From Candidatus Omnitrophota bacterium (lineage in GTDB: Bacteria > Omnitrophota > Gorgyraeia > 2-01-FULL-45-10), in contig JAUYDB010000254.1 in the NCBI GenBank assembly GCA_030691985.1, positions 1 through 21,272 on the forward strand: 21,272 nucleotides of DNA, read 5' to 3'. The position numbers and the translations under genes were made by a program. Each line of letters starts with the position of its first letter. The first letter of the stretch is position 1. The notes beneath the pieces were generated by a model, which had not been told where the DNA came from, searched no databases, and worked only from the letters and a program-made list of their open reading frames with translations. Shown piece by piece: positions 7,501 through 13,142 of the stretch.

Positions 7501-8865
7501 GACCTCATGACAATAGCGCGAACACATTTTAAAGGACATCCGGAAGTTGATTTATTATTTAAGAGAATAGCCGAAAGTAGAAGAGGCCTATCTGGGGCAA
7601 AAACGATAATGGGAACTTTTAATTTAAACAATCAGCCCAAAATATTATCAGGAGTTGCTAACCTAGCCGTTAATTCAGCCGAAGAGGCCGTAGTTGTCGC
7701 AGGAGATTTTATACGTTTCTTAGAAAGACAGGATCAAGATTTTAAAGAAGATATACAGCGGATACGAGCGGCTATAGATTCAACGCAAGCATTTTTAAAG
7801 TTGTTACAAAATATAAGATTATCGCTTTTGCAGCCAAGCATATCGGTGGAATATGGCTTGAATGCCTTATTAAAAGAAATAGCAGAGCCGGTTCTAGGGC
7901 CCGATGTTAAAAAAGGTTATTATAGCCTAGAATTTGATATAGATAACGAACTTCCTACCTTGCAGTTATATTCCGATATTTGGTTTGTCTGGACAAATTT
8001 ATACACCAATGCGAGAGATGCTATTAGTGAAAAGGATGAACAAGCAGGATGGATGCATAAAGGCTTCGGAATCAAAGTATCAAGTAAATATGATAAGGCA
8101 CATGGAATGGCCGTAGTTACCGTTACTGATAACGGCATTGGTATATCACAGGACAACATTGATAAAATTTGGCAGCGAGGTTTTACGACTAAAAAAGAAG
8201 GTACGGGCAAAGGGCTTGCTATAGTGCAAGATGTGATAAAACATAACGGCGGCACAATCGATGTCCAATCCGAGCCCGGGAAAGGCGCCGCGTTCACAAT
8301 ACGATTGCCAATAGCGCCATCATCCGGCTCACGATCGTCAGTTACAGGCGTGGCAGATACGCTCAAGACACTTCCGCAAGAGTGGCGCGGGAATGATTTA
8401 AAAGCCGCTGATTTTCTTGCGGAGATATCACGCCTTTTACAAATACAGACTGTCCTCGACCAGGATAAATCAACTTTTATCTTCTCAGAAAAGGTTACCT
8501 TCGATAATGGGTTAGGGATATTTCTACCGAAGCTCGCGAAATCCGGCATGAAAGTCGCGGTAATAACTGTCAATGATAGACAGAGGGCGTTGATAGATGA
8601 CTTAAATCAAGGCAAGCCCGCGAACGAAAGAATAATCTATGCCGACACAATAGCAGAGATAAGGACAAAAATCCATACGGCGAGATATTATTATTTCAAG
8701 GTTGCCGGTGATCCCGATACGAATCTACAAGGCGTTACTACCTTCGACATAACGGAAATCGTCAAAAAGATAATAGATGCCCTTGGCAGGATCTCTGGAA
8801 TAACGGAACGCGAGAGACTCGAGCTTCTCCGCGAGGCAGCGAGAAAGTTCGCAGAAGCCGCGTAA
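1582..8865 (+). CDS. giant secreted/anchored PEPS-like, 6x receiver, histidine kinase protein
   Basis: 2427 aa from ATG 1582; an in-frame GTG at 1564 lies in the promoter. Residues below count from 1582. 1-31: signal peptide, hydrophobic LINIILACLF, AxA-type cleavage before NPDTLAP. 32-290: unrecognised, contains FHEIRA (H166). 300-600: PEP-synthase/PPDK-type ATP-grasp, with RSS at 384-386, SGTAMTN at 464 and DVEWG...LYIIQIRP at 578-595. 610-720: swivel domain; GSRQAH aligns with the phosphohistidine motif, H691. 924-1850: six receiver domains with acceptor Asp 992, 1142, 1315, 1463, 1612 and 1782, joined by linkers carrying a helix like QLEDYxxxLAxW. 1870-2240: kinase module with N box LYTNARDAI (N2143), DNGIG (2183), GFTTK and GTGKGL (2207). 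2245-2427: unrecognised C-terminal domain. No TIM barrel for PEP/pyruvate is present. Monocistronic. The location is puzzling because ATP-using domains follow an export signal. Confidence 0.85.
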   Translation: MFDHRAKYNVLYKLINIILACLFCANTAALANPDTLAPAVGNPKVYQEMRSVMEERLAAHQDPIDEFIKQNSGKAKGLSAIPYLEEEFMQCINACGAKNMLTRLKATLTSAGGKMQVVFVKSEDKLPVFEGKKAWGHAGTYVTVFALEGEKSSEEGRRKIISRLFHEIRARSTRAKELFDEELKTKSPTSPEEISAFIRSMREKFEKDNIQLQHQMEQSGRIESQPFTREFANLTFAIHPDVMNRDYMMANRPGQSDGMMEEGITENKGVSYKELFQDQLSVEYGGKAAWDIILERLAAEIGFSIPGSTRFTIRDIWAEFIEANQTLVKEGNDYIERDLKAHGKVTDETIEKLTERSRRFIFPKELEFFIRAHTEGLKGWAIDRSSGRHEDSYLRNLAGIFISPKKKDERLVAQGVKEIFKHAVERIWITENRSESKTDGIPNSLTSKEGFGVLIQPFLQFEASGTAMTNFYGHTSIEAVFGDADMAVRGIHANVSQFLFKKSDPSQFEYNPSFLTTPHQVRLKGKVYCVTDDLAALKSLLEIYPRINDKVSPISDTQAKELYRVISALEDEIGVPLDVEWGFLDGKLYIIQIRPIIGDFKKPLVEMSPDLKSKKAIAQTPIALGHTTPAGFTGRMVVFSNSVSKEIIQQFEKEYGEEYIRVQSDVASGVLGTKTKAKALVDPEQGSRQAHNINLITDRIASGEFAYCNGPVLKMNFLRNLHFAQHPKYEGVWLSEEGVTYFCDGLRGNFYKSELGQLLIPVPITGQLAAQQELIFKLQDEIISLSAEGKGRLDILDALAKKLGLYPRARDFLNRFGYGGKSSADFSKLVEEIQEASNRAEPTLEQYITHFEALGAVLKFPVWPDNWELQWLGDLMTYKTYFSHAHHGWREFLRRKEENDRAERVLLEQTAAVSQAPSTARKPMTEKLQILFVHDDKNLSSTIKGRFKKSFGLTEKTPDCIDGEGYTIFFVSDTINAEWIIRENRIDYIITDWMLADETETAERLLSYAAAFGIKRADIFTAAIQYAWEAREKCRNLEIGEFPYLITQEDEQRQIARVKEAREEHLRKYNSLLTMPRPEPPAKLKVMFIDNDYNIYSNWIGLDGGELRRILGEKEYEFFFAGHYTRALAQMEYADMDLVIFDIELEEPHPATVQLYGDFFKKTAERSRPIILTYLSDDMAKKRLRTKFKEGFADRIPIISKPMKNEEKAALLRKYREEQLEDYKRLLAEWDVLHEAKKEETAEQAAQPQAPAPAPTKPEKLKVLLIEDDVSIIIVTESLFRDYFNEEEYELVSVQNVNEAEESLSREKFHLIAYDLMFPGFGRIKDMLATSGASLILQTAANPEQTRARLGNRVGFYLQKPYSIQKELFPMIKSARQQQLEDYEKALAAWQAAQSIKTPTAQEARPPKLSLLVLEDNDLLRDRMEGNFRDIFTTDEYDLFFVSSYAEGLEILQKHDIMAVLVDLNLTSGPRRDFCNKLKDIEHIMVISGFPVGPDQYTAEVRAKLGLTIADRAIIFDKAIGTDERLEITIKKFRENQMREWEATHAAKISTAQAPIKLEELNILFVSDEAGYRKDAPDYFKEISDAKVMVCSNASEAIAYTKDHRVDIVIADYNIPMANEKSEDTTYSDSNIQAVLTTAKKAGEADNRNVALVVFSAWFEKHQEAALKGISESIQLFRSTEPRLFQKFVGVVKEAYQGLVQDYDRALAQWQVAQSQIPAKKEPSAAKGQTIFVLANASAEAKALAKFIEQEKDEICTVIPMDSIWYLERELSKTRPDIVIADATIDNKPEAENIIRLVRAKNPEAKFIFTSEEAAIAKTGPRGDNILAVLEKPFHFRDCIDVMNGTYAEEITAAMERFKADKYFAGWPRKTPPAPKIREQRLLAILDSVDAGQEVSDEEAQFIKSCCEYYGYKYMDMLDRMKTKDIINTLLVLVGLNKEEGDTFACAGQFVSSASVLGDEAISHEYGHFYVLVDLMTIARTHFKGHPEVDLLFKRIAESRRGLSGAKTIMGTFNLNNQPKILSGVANLAVNSAEEAVVVAGDFIRFLERQDQDFKEDIQRIRAAIDSTQAFLKLLQNIRLSLLQPSISVEYGLNALLKEIAEPVLGPDVKKGYYSLEFDIDNELPTLQLYSDIWFVWTNLYTNARDAISEKDEQAGWMHKGFGIKVSSKYDKAHGMAVVTVTDNGIGISQDNIDKIWQRGFTTKKEGTGKGLAIVQDVIKHNGGTIDVQSEPGKGAAFTIRLPIAPSSGSRSSVTGVADTLKTLPQEWRGNDLKAADFLAEISRLLQIQTVLDQDKSTFIFSEKVTFDNGLGIFLPKLAKSGMKVAVITVNDRQRALIDDLNQGKPANERIIYADTIAEIRTKIHTARYYYFKVAGDPDTNLQGVTTFDITEIVKKIIDALGRISGITERERLELLREAARKFAEAA

Positions 8866-8934
8866 TTCTCAGTATGTAAGATTTTTAGAAATAAGATTTT
8901 ATTATGCGCCATCAGATTTATATTTACAAATATA

Positions 8935-8963
8935 TTGACAAAAATACATATATGCGATATGCT
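8935..8963 (+). promoter_or_regulatory. brnTA promoter, probably leaderless
   Basis: TTGACA at 8935-8940, 17 bp, TATGCT at 8958-8963. The brnT ATG is at 8969, which is where transcription should start. No Shine-Dalgarno is seen. GCTTAA occurs twice (8961 and 8972) and may belong to an operator. Confidence 0.7.
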
Positions 8964-8968
8964 TAACT

Positions 8969-9250
8969 ATGCTTAAAGAATATGGAAGCTTCGTATGGGA
9001 TCCGAGGAAAGAAAAAGTAAATATTCATAAGCACCGCATAGATTTCATAACAGCGGCTAAAGCCTTCAAGGATTCGAAGAGAAAGATATTTATTGATTCC
9101 AGGCACAGCGAAAATGAGAAGAGATATTTCTGCATAGGCAAAGCAGGTAATAGGATCGTAACCATACGATTTACTTATCGTAGCGGCAAGATCAGGATGA
9201 TCGGCGCAGGTTGCTGGAGAAAGGGGATAAAATATTATGAAGAAACATAG
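8969..9250 (+). CDS. brnT: BrnT-family toxin
   Basis: Probable ribonuclease toxin of the BrnT/BrnA type II system (RelE-like fold). The 93-aa protein carries the family pattern: FVWDPRKEKVNIHKHRI at the N-terminus, an FITAAKAFKD helix, a central DSRHSENEKRYFCIG and the C-terminal RIRMIGA-type strand followed by a basic region and YYEE. The usual 'SARxA' near the C-terminus reads GAGCW, a mild divergence. ATG 8969 is fixed by the close promoter and the FxWD start. It overlaps brnA by 14 nt. BrnA is expected to bind BrnT and repress this promoter. Confidence 0.88.
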   Translation: MLKEYGSFVWDPRKEKVNIHKHRIDFITAAKAFKDSKRKIFIDSRHSENEKRYFCIGKAGNRIVTIRFTYRSGKIRMIGAGCWRKGIKYYEET

Positions 9251-9467
9251 AATAGAAGAAGATATGCCAATAGGCGGATTGAAGAGGATAGACGATCTTC
9301 TGCCGCCGCCTGAAGAGTTAGCCGTTCCGGAAGAGACCGTTATGGTTACCTTAAGGCTTAGCGAGAAGAGCGTTGACTTCTTCAAGCGACAGGCCAAAAG
9401 GTATCATACCAAGTATCAGAAGATGCTAAGGTTCCTGGTAGATAAGTACGCGGAGCGGTATTCGTAA
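9237..9467 (+). CDS. brnA: BrnA-family antitoxin
   Basis: Antitoxin and transcriptional repressor partner of BrnT. It is 76 aa. Its C-terminal half reads VMVTLRLSEKSVDFFKRQAK then a basic helix and MLRFLVDKYAERY, a ribbon-helix-helix arrangement typical of BrnA/CopG-like antitoxins. The N-terminal region DMPIGGLKRIDDLLPPPEE is acidic and proline-rich and likely contacts the toxin. The start lies inside brnT, which implies coupled translation. Nothing that looks like a terminator follows immediately. Confidence 0.85.
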   Translation: MKKHRIEEDMPIGGLKRIDDLLPPPEELAVPEETVMVTLRLSEKSVDFFKRQAKRYHTKYQKMLRFLVDKYAERYS

Positions 9468-9575
9468 TTTGGCCTTACTTTTTATTTGATATTATGTGCG
9501 TTATGGCGGCTATCTGAAAAACCTTGCCTATTATTAACGATGATTATATAATAGGAAACGATGATAACATAAGTG

Positions 9576-9589
9576 TATTGCTTAACTGA
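9576..9589 (+). repeat. 14-bp direct repeat, left copy, flanking mazEF
   Basis: TATTGCTTAACTGA is found here and again at 10259-10272, so the pair brackets the mazEF promoter and both genes. The inner GCTTAACT also occurs at 8961-8968 in the brnT promoter. A possible cassette boundary. The rest of the 195-bp gap 9468-9662 holds only an 8-bp inverted repeat (9527-9534 with 9548-9555) and the mazE promoter. Confidence 0.5.
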
Positions 9590-9601
9590 CGCATCCCGGG
9601 C

Positions 9602-9642
9602 TTGACAAGTAGATATTTATAGTGTATACTTATAATGTATAC
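9602..9642 (+). promoter_or_regulatory. mazEF promoter and operator
   Basis: TTGACA at 9602-9607, 17 bp, TATACT at 9625-9630. Two palindromic GTATAC words at 9624-9629 and 9637-9642, 13 bp apart, cover the -10 and start region. This fits autorepression by the ribbon-helix-helix antitoxin. Confidence 0.85.
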
Positions 9643-9662
9643 TATAGAGGAGATGATTAAAG

Positions 9663-9914
9663 ATGAAGGCACAACATGTAAATATCACAATCCCGATAGG
9701 CTTAAAAGAGAGGATTGACGAAGAATCTAAGCGTGAACACATAGGGAGGAGCACGCTTATTCAAAGGGCGGTTAGTTTTTACCTTGATTTGGTTAACCGC
9801 AAGAAGCTGCGCGCGCTCCTGGCCGAAGGTTACAGCGAAATGGCGGGAGAGGCGATTAAGATCACAAATGAGTTTGAAGTGCTTGACAATGAGACGTTAA
9901 GATATGCCGATTAA
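9663..9914 (+). CDS. MazE-like ribbon-helix-helix antitoxin
   Basis: 83-aa antitoxin and probable repressor. The N-terminus HVNITIPIGLKERIDEESKR, a GRSTLIQRAVSFYL helix and an acidic C-terminal tail (NEFEVLDNETLRYAD) form the usual arrangement of a DNA-binding ribbon-helix-helix followed by a toxin-wrapping tail. GAGGAG at 9647-9652 gives normal spacing to ATG 9663. The gene overlaps mazF by 11 nt. The operator repeats described upstream are its likely target. Confidence 0.82.
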   Translation: MKAQHVNITIPIGLKERIDEESKREHIGRSTLIQRAVSFYLDLVNRKKLRALLAEGYSEMAGEAIKITNEFEVLDNETLRYAD

Positions 9915-10248
9915 ACGCGGCGAGATATTTTATGTAGATTTAAATCCCACCAAGGGCCGAGAGCAGGCAGGTAGAAGGCCCGTCCTTGTTATTCAAAATG
10001 ATATAGGTAACGAAAAGGCGCCCACCATTATTATTGCCCCATTTACAACGAAGAAATTTTCCAAAGAATACCCGACGAATGTTTATATTAAAAAAGGCAC
10101 CGCTAACTTGAAAAATGACTCAGTTGTATTATTATCTCAAATCAGAACGATTGACAAAAATAGGCTGGAACATAAGATAGGGAGTCTGCCAAGGGATTTT
10201 ATGGGCAAAGTGGATGAAGCTATAAAAATAAGTTTGGGCTTGATATAA
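9904..10248 (+). CDS. mazF: MazF/PemK-family toxin (endoribonuclease)
   Basis: Sequence-specific mRNA interferase of the MazF/PemK family. The 114-aa length is typical. Family features are RGEIFYVDLNPTKGREQAGRRPVLVIQND at the N-terminus, a TTKKFSKEYPTNVYI strand region and SVVLLSQIRTIDKNRL with the conserved QIRT segment. ATG 9904 lies inside the antitoxin gene, so translation is probably coupled. Cleavage specificity cannot be told from sequence. Confidence 0.92.
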   Translation: MPIKRGEIFYVDLNPTKGREQAGRRPVLVIQNDIGNEKAPTIIIAPFTTKKFSKEYPTNVYIKKGTANLKNDSVVLLSQIRTIDKNRLEHKIGSLPRDFMGKVDEAIKISLGLI

Positions 10249-10258
10249 GCAATTGGTA

Positions 10259-10272
10259 TATTGCTTAACTGA
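10259..10272 (+). repeat. 14-bp direct repeat, right copy, flanking mazEF
   Basis: Identical to 9576-9589. It lies between the mazF stop and the endonuclease start. Confidence 0.5.
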
Positions 10273-10296
10273 TGTTGGCCGGCATCAAAAGGGGCA

Positions 10297-10965
10297 ATGC
10301 CTTACAAGCGGAAAGATTTAAATATTACAGGGCCAAATCTGTGGTATCTGGTGGGCTTGATTACAAGCGACGGCTGCCTTTCTTCCGACGGAAGGCATAT
10401 TGACATAACCTCAAAAGATTACGAATTCCTCAAGAAAGTTAAAACCGCGATGCAAATCAGCAATAAAATTGGCTGCAAATACAATTATAAAAAACAAAGA
10501 GCTTTTCGTATACAGATCGGAAATAAAAATTTTTATAATTTTCTTTTATTAATAGGCCTCACGCCAAACAAATCATTGACTATAAGATCTCTAAACGTGT
10601 CTTGTAAATGCTTTGTTGATTTTTTAAGAGGATTGATTGACGGGGATGGTTGTTTGCGGAGGTGGATCCATCCATCTAATAAGAGGGAGCAATGGAGTTT
10701 GAGAATTTACTCTGGGTCCGGCGTATTTATAAAATGGTTAAATAATATAACAGGATATCTATTAAATATTAACGGCAAAATCTATAAAGAAACAGACCGT
10801 CGATGGATATTAAAGTATGGTAAAATGGCGGCAAAAGAAATTATCAGACAATGTTATTATAAAAATTGTCTCGGGTTAGATAGAAAAATAAAACTATCCC
10901 AGGAATGTCTTGATTCATATAAAGGTTGGAGTAAAAGTAAAACCGTTTCTTATGCGTTGCCTTAA
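10297..10965 (+). CDS. free-standing LAGLIDADG homing endonuclease
   Basis: 222 aa with two LAGLIDADG motifs: YLVGLITSDGCL at about 15-26 and FLRGLIDGDGCL at about 109-120, each followed by a basic alpha/beta segment. Two motifs in one chain indicate a monomeric DNA-cleaving enzyme. The catalytic acid is D24 in the first motif and D118 in the second. No intein or group I intron surrounds it. AAAAGGGG ends just two bases before ATG 10297, so initiation may be weak. It follows mazF by 48 bp, is very AT-rich, and stops 7 bp before tRNA-Leu. Such genes spread by cutting conserved sites, and the neighbouring tRNA is a plausible target. Confidence 0.85.
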   Translation: MPYKRKDLNITGPNLWYLVGLITSDGCLSSDGRHIDITSKDYEFLKKVKTAMQISNKIGCKYNYKKQRAFRIQIGNKNFYNFLLLIGLTPNKSLTIRSLNVSCKCFVDFLRGLIDGDGCLRRWIHPSNKREQWSLRIYSGSGVFIKWLNNITGYLLNINGKIYKETDRRWILKYGKMAAKEIIRQCYYKNCLGLDRKIKLSQECLDSYKGWSKSKTVSYALP

Positions 10966-10972
10966 AAATTCT

Positions 10973-11058
10973 GGGCGAGTGGTGGAATAGCATACACGAC
11001 AGACTTAAAATCTGTTGACTGTAAGGTCTTGAGGGTGCAAATCCCTCCTCGCCCACCA
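10973..11058 (+). tRNA. tRNA-Leu (anticodon UAA)
   Basis: Acceptor GGGCGAG pairs with CTCGCCC (11048-11054). Anticodon stem ACAGA/TCTGT encloses CTTAAAA, anticodon TAA. There is a long class II variable arm and an encoded CCA at 11056-11058. The T loop reads TGCAAAT instead of TTCAAAT, and the D loop lacks the usual GG doublet. These changes affect the normal G18-psi55 contact together. No intron is present. Confidence 0.95.
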
Positions 11059-11140
11059 TGAACCATTCGTAAAAAATTATGTCGATTTTTTTGCCCAGGT
11101 TCATGGCGTGGCCATGTTGATTTTTTGCGAATGGTTCATG
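11057..11140. repeat. 13-bp-arm inverted repeat with inner tandem repeat
   Basis: CATGAACCATTCG (11057-11069) pairs with CGAATGGTTCATG (11128-11140). Inside, a 29-bp unit is repeated (11079-11107 and 11114-11142), and CATGGC/GCCATG (11102-11116) forms a hairpin followed by six T at 11121-11126. That hairpin is a weak candidate tRNA terminator. Confidence 0.55.
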
Positions 11141-11188
11141 CCCTGTACCGGAGGCTATCCTTTAAATGTATGCCGACTGATACAGGGC
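11140..11188. repeat. 8-bp-arm stem-loop
   Basis: GCCCTGTA (11140-11147) pairs with TACAGGGC (11181-11188) across a 33-nt loop. No T-box or riboswitch consensus was recognised in this leader of thrS. Confidence 0.4.
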
Positions 11189-11192
11189 TCGA

Positions 11193-11279
11193 GTCGAAAA
11201 CTCAAGGCTAGCTTTCAGCTCTCAGCCGTCAGCCTTCAGCAAAAAAAGCTGAAAGCTGAAAGCTGACGGCTGAAAGCTA
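11193..11279. repeat. word-repeat palindrome before thrS
   Basis: Left arm TAGCTTTCAGC...CAGCCGTCAGC and right arm GCTGAAAGCTGAAAGCTGAC...GAAAGCTA are imperfect reverse complements of about 34 bp around a seven-A loop. The word GCTGAAA recurs. The left flank GTCGAAAACTCAAGG is shared with the gaps at 13018 and 14460. Confidence 0.75.
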
Positions 11280-11301
11280 ACACAGTTACAAAGAGGCGAA
11301 A

Positions 11302-13017
11302 ATGGACTTAGCGACACTGAGGCATAGCGCGTCACATGTTATGGCGCAGGCCGTGAAGGGCCTGTGGCCGGAGACGAAGCTTGGCATGGGCCCCGCGATA
11401 GAGGATGGTTTCTATTACGACTTCGATCGGGAGATCCCGTTCGCTCCGGAGGATCTTGAGAAGATCGAGGCCGGGATGCGCGAGATCATAAAGAGGAATT
11501 ACAGATTCGAGCGGGAAGAATTGAAAAAAGAAGAAGCGATCAAGCTGTTCGATAAAATGGGGGAGAAATATAAGGTCGAATTGATAAAGGCCATACCGGG
11601 CGAAACCGTAAGCGTGTATAGGGACGGGGGCTTTGTCGACCTGTGCCGAGGCCCGCACGTAGAATCGACCGGCAGGATAAAAGCGTTCAAGCTTCTTTCA
11701 ATAGCCGGCGCGTACTGGCGCGGGATTGAGACGAACCCCATGCTGCGGAGGATATACGGCACCGCGTTCGAAAGCGAAAAGGCGCTGAAGGAATATCTGA
11801 CTTTGCTGGACGAGGCGAAGGCGCGCGACCACAGAGTGCTCGGAAAACAACTTGAGTATTTCAGCATGAACGAAGAGGTGGGGCCGGGCCTTGTTCTATA
11901 CCACCCGCAGGGCGCGCGCCTGCGCAGCATAATAGAAGACTATATTCGCAAAGAACATCTTAAGAGAGGATACGAGCTCGTCCTGGGCCCTCATATCATG
12001 AAGAGCGATATATGGATCAGGTCCGGCCATTATGATTATTATAAAGAGAATATGTTTATATTCAAGATCGAGAACCAGGAATATGCAATAAAGCCGATGA
12101 ACTGCCCGGGCCATATACTCGTTTACAAATCGAAGACCAGGAGCTACAGGGACCTGCCCTTAAGATATTTTGAGATAGGAACGGTATACAGGAACGAAAA
12201 ATCCGGCGTTCTTCACGGGCTTTTGAGGGTCAGGGGTTTCACGCAGGACGATTCCCACATATTCTGCCTGCGGGACCAGGTGGAAGACGAGATAATAAAG
12301 GTGATAGATTTCGTTATCGATACGCTCAATGTGTTTGGTTTTGAGGATTTCGCGATAGAGCTCTCTACGCGGCCGGTAAAATCGATAGGGAACGATGAAG
12401 ACTGGAAGGCGGCGCAGGATTCGCTCATCGGAGCGTTGAGGCGGAAATATCTTACCTATGAGGTGAACGAAGGCGAAGGCGCGTTCTACGGCCCGAAGAT
12501 AGATATAAAGTTGAAAGACGCGCTTAAGCGGCAGTGGCAGTGCGCTACCATACAGTGCGACTTCGCGCTGCCCGAAAGATTCGATCTTGCATACGTGGGG
12601 CCGGACGGCAGGGAATACCGCCCGATAATGTTGCACAGGGTTATACTGGGCTCGCTGGAGCGGTTCATCGGCGCGCTCATCGAGCACTTTGCCGGCGTGA
12701 TGCCCCTGTGGCTCAGCCCGACACAATGTGTTATAATACCGGTATCTGAGAAAGTGATGGGCTATGCCGAAGGCATAGAAAAGACGCTCGCCGATAACGA
12801 GATAAGGGTGAGGCTTGACGCAAGAAACGAAAGGCTTCAGAAGAAGATCAGGGATGCCGAGATGGCGAAGGTCCCGTATATGGTTATCGTGGGTGAAAAA
12901 GAATACGGCAAAGATACTATATCCGTGCGCTCCAAGTCTCAAGGGGACATGGGCAGTATGAAACCGGCAGATTTTATCCAGATGATAAAAAAGGAAATAG
13001 AGGAAAAGGTTAGGTGA
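11302..13017 (+). CDS. thrS: threonyl-tRNA synthetase lacking the TGS domain
   Basis: Charges tRNA-Thr with threonine in the cytoplasm. At 571 aa it lacks the N-terminal TGS domain (about 60 aa) of the usual 640-aa enzyme and begins directly with the editing domain: HSASH at residues 8-12 and CRGPH later. The class II catalytic core follows, with MNCPGH (C271), RGFTQDDSH (H319) and MLHRVILGS (H445), which align with the zinc ligands Cys334, His385 and His511 of E. coli. An anticodon-binding domain closes the protein (CVIIPVSEKVMGYAEGI, VVGEKEY-like VIVGEKEYG). The start at ATG 11302 follows AAGAGGCG. First gene of the thrS-infC-rpmI-rplT-pheS-pheT run, a widespread order. Confidence 0.97.
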   Translation: MDLATLRHSASHVMAQAVKGLWPETKLGMGPAIEDGFYYDFDREIPFAPEDLEKIEAGMREIIKRNYRFEREELKKEEAIKLFDKMGEKYKVELIKAIPGETVSVYRDGGFVDLCRGPHVESTGRIKAFKLLSIAGAYWRGIETNPMLRRIYGTAFESEKALKEYLTLLDEAKARDHRVLGKQLEYFSMNEEVGPGLVLYHPQGARLRSIIEDYIRKEHLKRGYELVLGPHIMKSDIWIRSGHYDYYKENMFIFKIENQEYAIKPMNCPGHILVYKSKTRSYRDLPLRYFEIGTVYRNEKSGVLHGLLRVRGFTQDDSHIFCLRDQVEDEIIKVIDFVIDTLNVFGFEDFAIELSTRPVKSIGNDEDWKAAQDSLIGALRRKYLTYEVNEGEGAFYGPKIDIKLKDALKRQWQCATIQCDFALPERFDLAYVGPDGREYRPIMLHRVILGSLERFIGALIEHFAGVMPLWLSPTQCVIIPVSEKVMGYAEGIEKTLADNEIRVRLDARNERLQKKIRDAEMAKVPYMVIVGEKEYGKDTISVRSKSQGDMGSMKPADFIQMIKKEIEEKVR

Positions 13018-13102
13018 GTCGAAAACTAAGGTTAGTTATCCGTAGTCCGTCGTCCGTTTATAGTAAAAAATACGGATACCGGACTACGGACGACGAATAA
13101 CC
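13018..13102. repeat. word-repeat palindrome between thrS and infC
   Basis: GTCGAAAACTAAGG at the left flank is followed by an arm with CCGTAGTCCGTCGTCCGT (13040-13057). The right arm holds GGACTACGGACGACG (13081-13095). CCGTCGTCCGT is also the word duplicated inside pheT. Confidence 0.75.
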
Positions 13103-13123
13103 AAACGATGCTATAACGAACCG

Positions 13124-13142
13124 AAGGAGGTGATCGAGTATC
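13124..13142 (+). promoter_or_regulatory. exceptional Shine-Dalgarno and AUC start of infC
   Basis: AAGGAGGTGATC (13124-13135) is a 12-nt perfect complement of the usual 16S rRNA 3' tail. GGAGG ends nine bases before ATC at 13140-13142. The frame has a stop at 13131-13133, so translation cannot begin upstream. Confidence 0.82.

Noticed and set aside
7920..8573. 217-codon reverse-strand frame
   Set aside because: Antisense to the conserved kinase ATPase domain, no family resemblance, typical shadow frame.
11059..11301. T-box leader controlling thrS
   Set aside because: No AGGGTGGNACCGCG-type antiterminator or specifier loop could be found; hairpins are repeat-derived.
12160..12942. 260-codon reverse-strand frame
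   Set aside because: Antisense to the catalytic and anticodon domains of thrS; codon-structure shadow.
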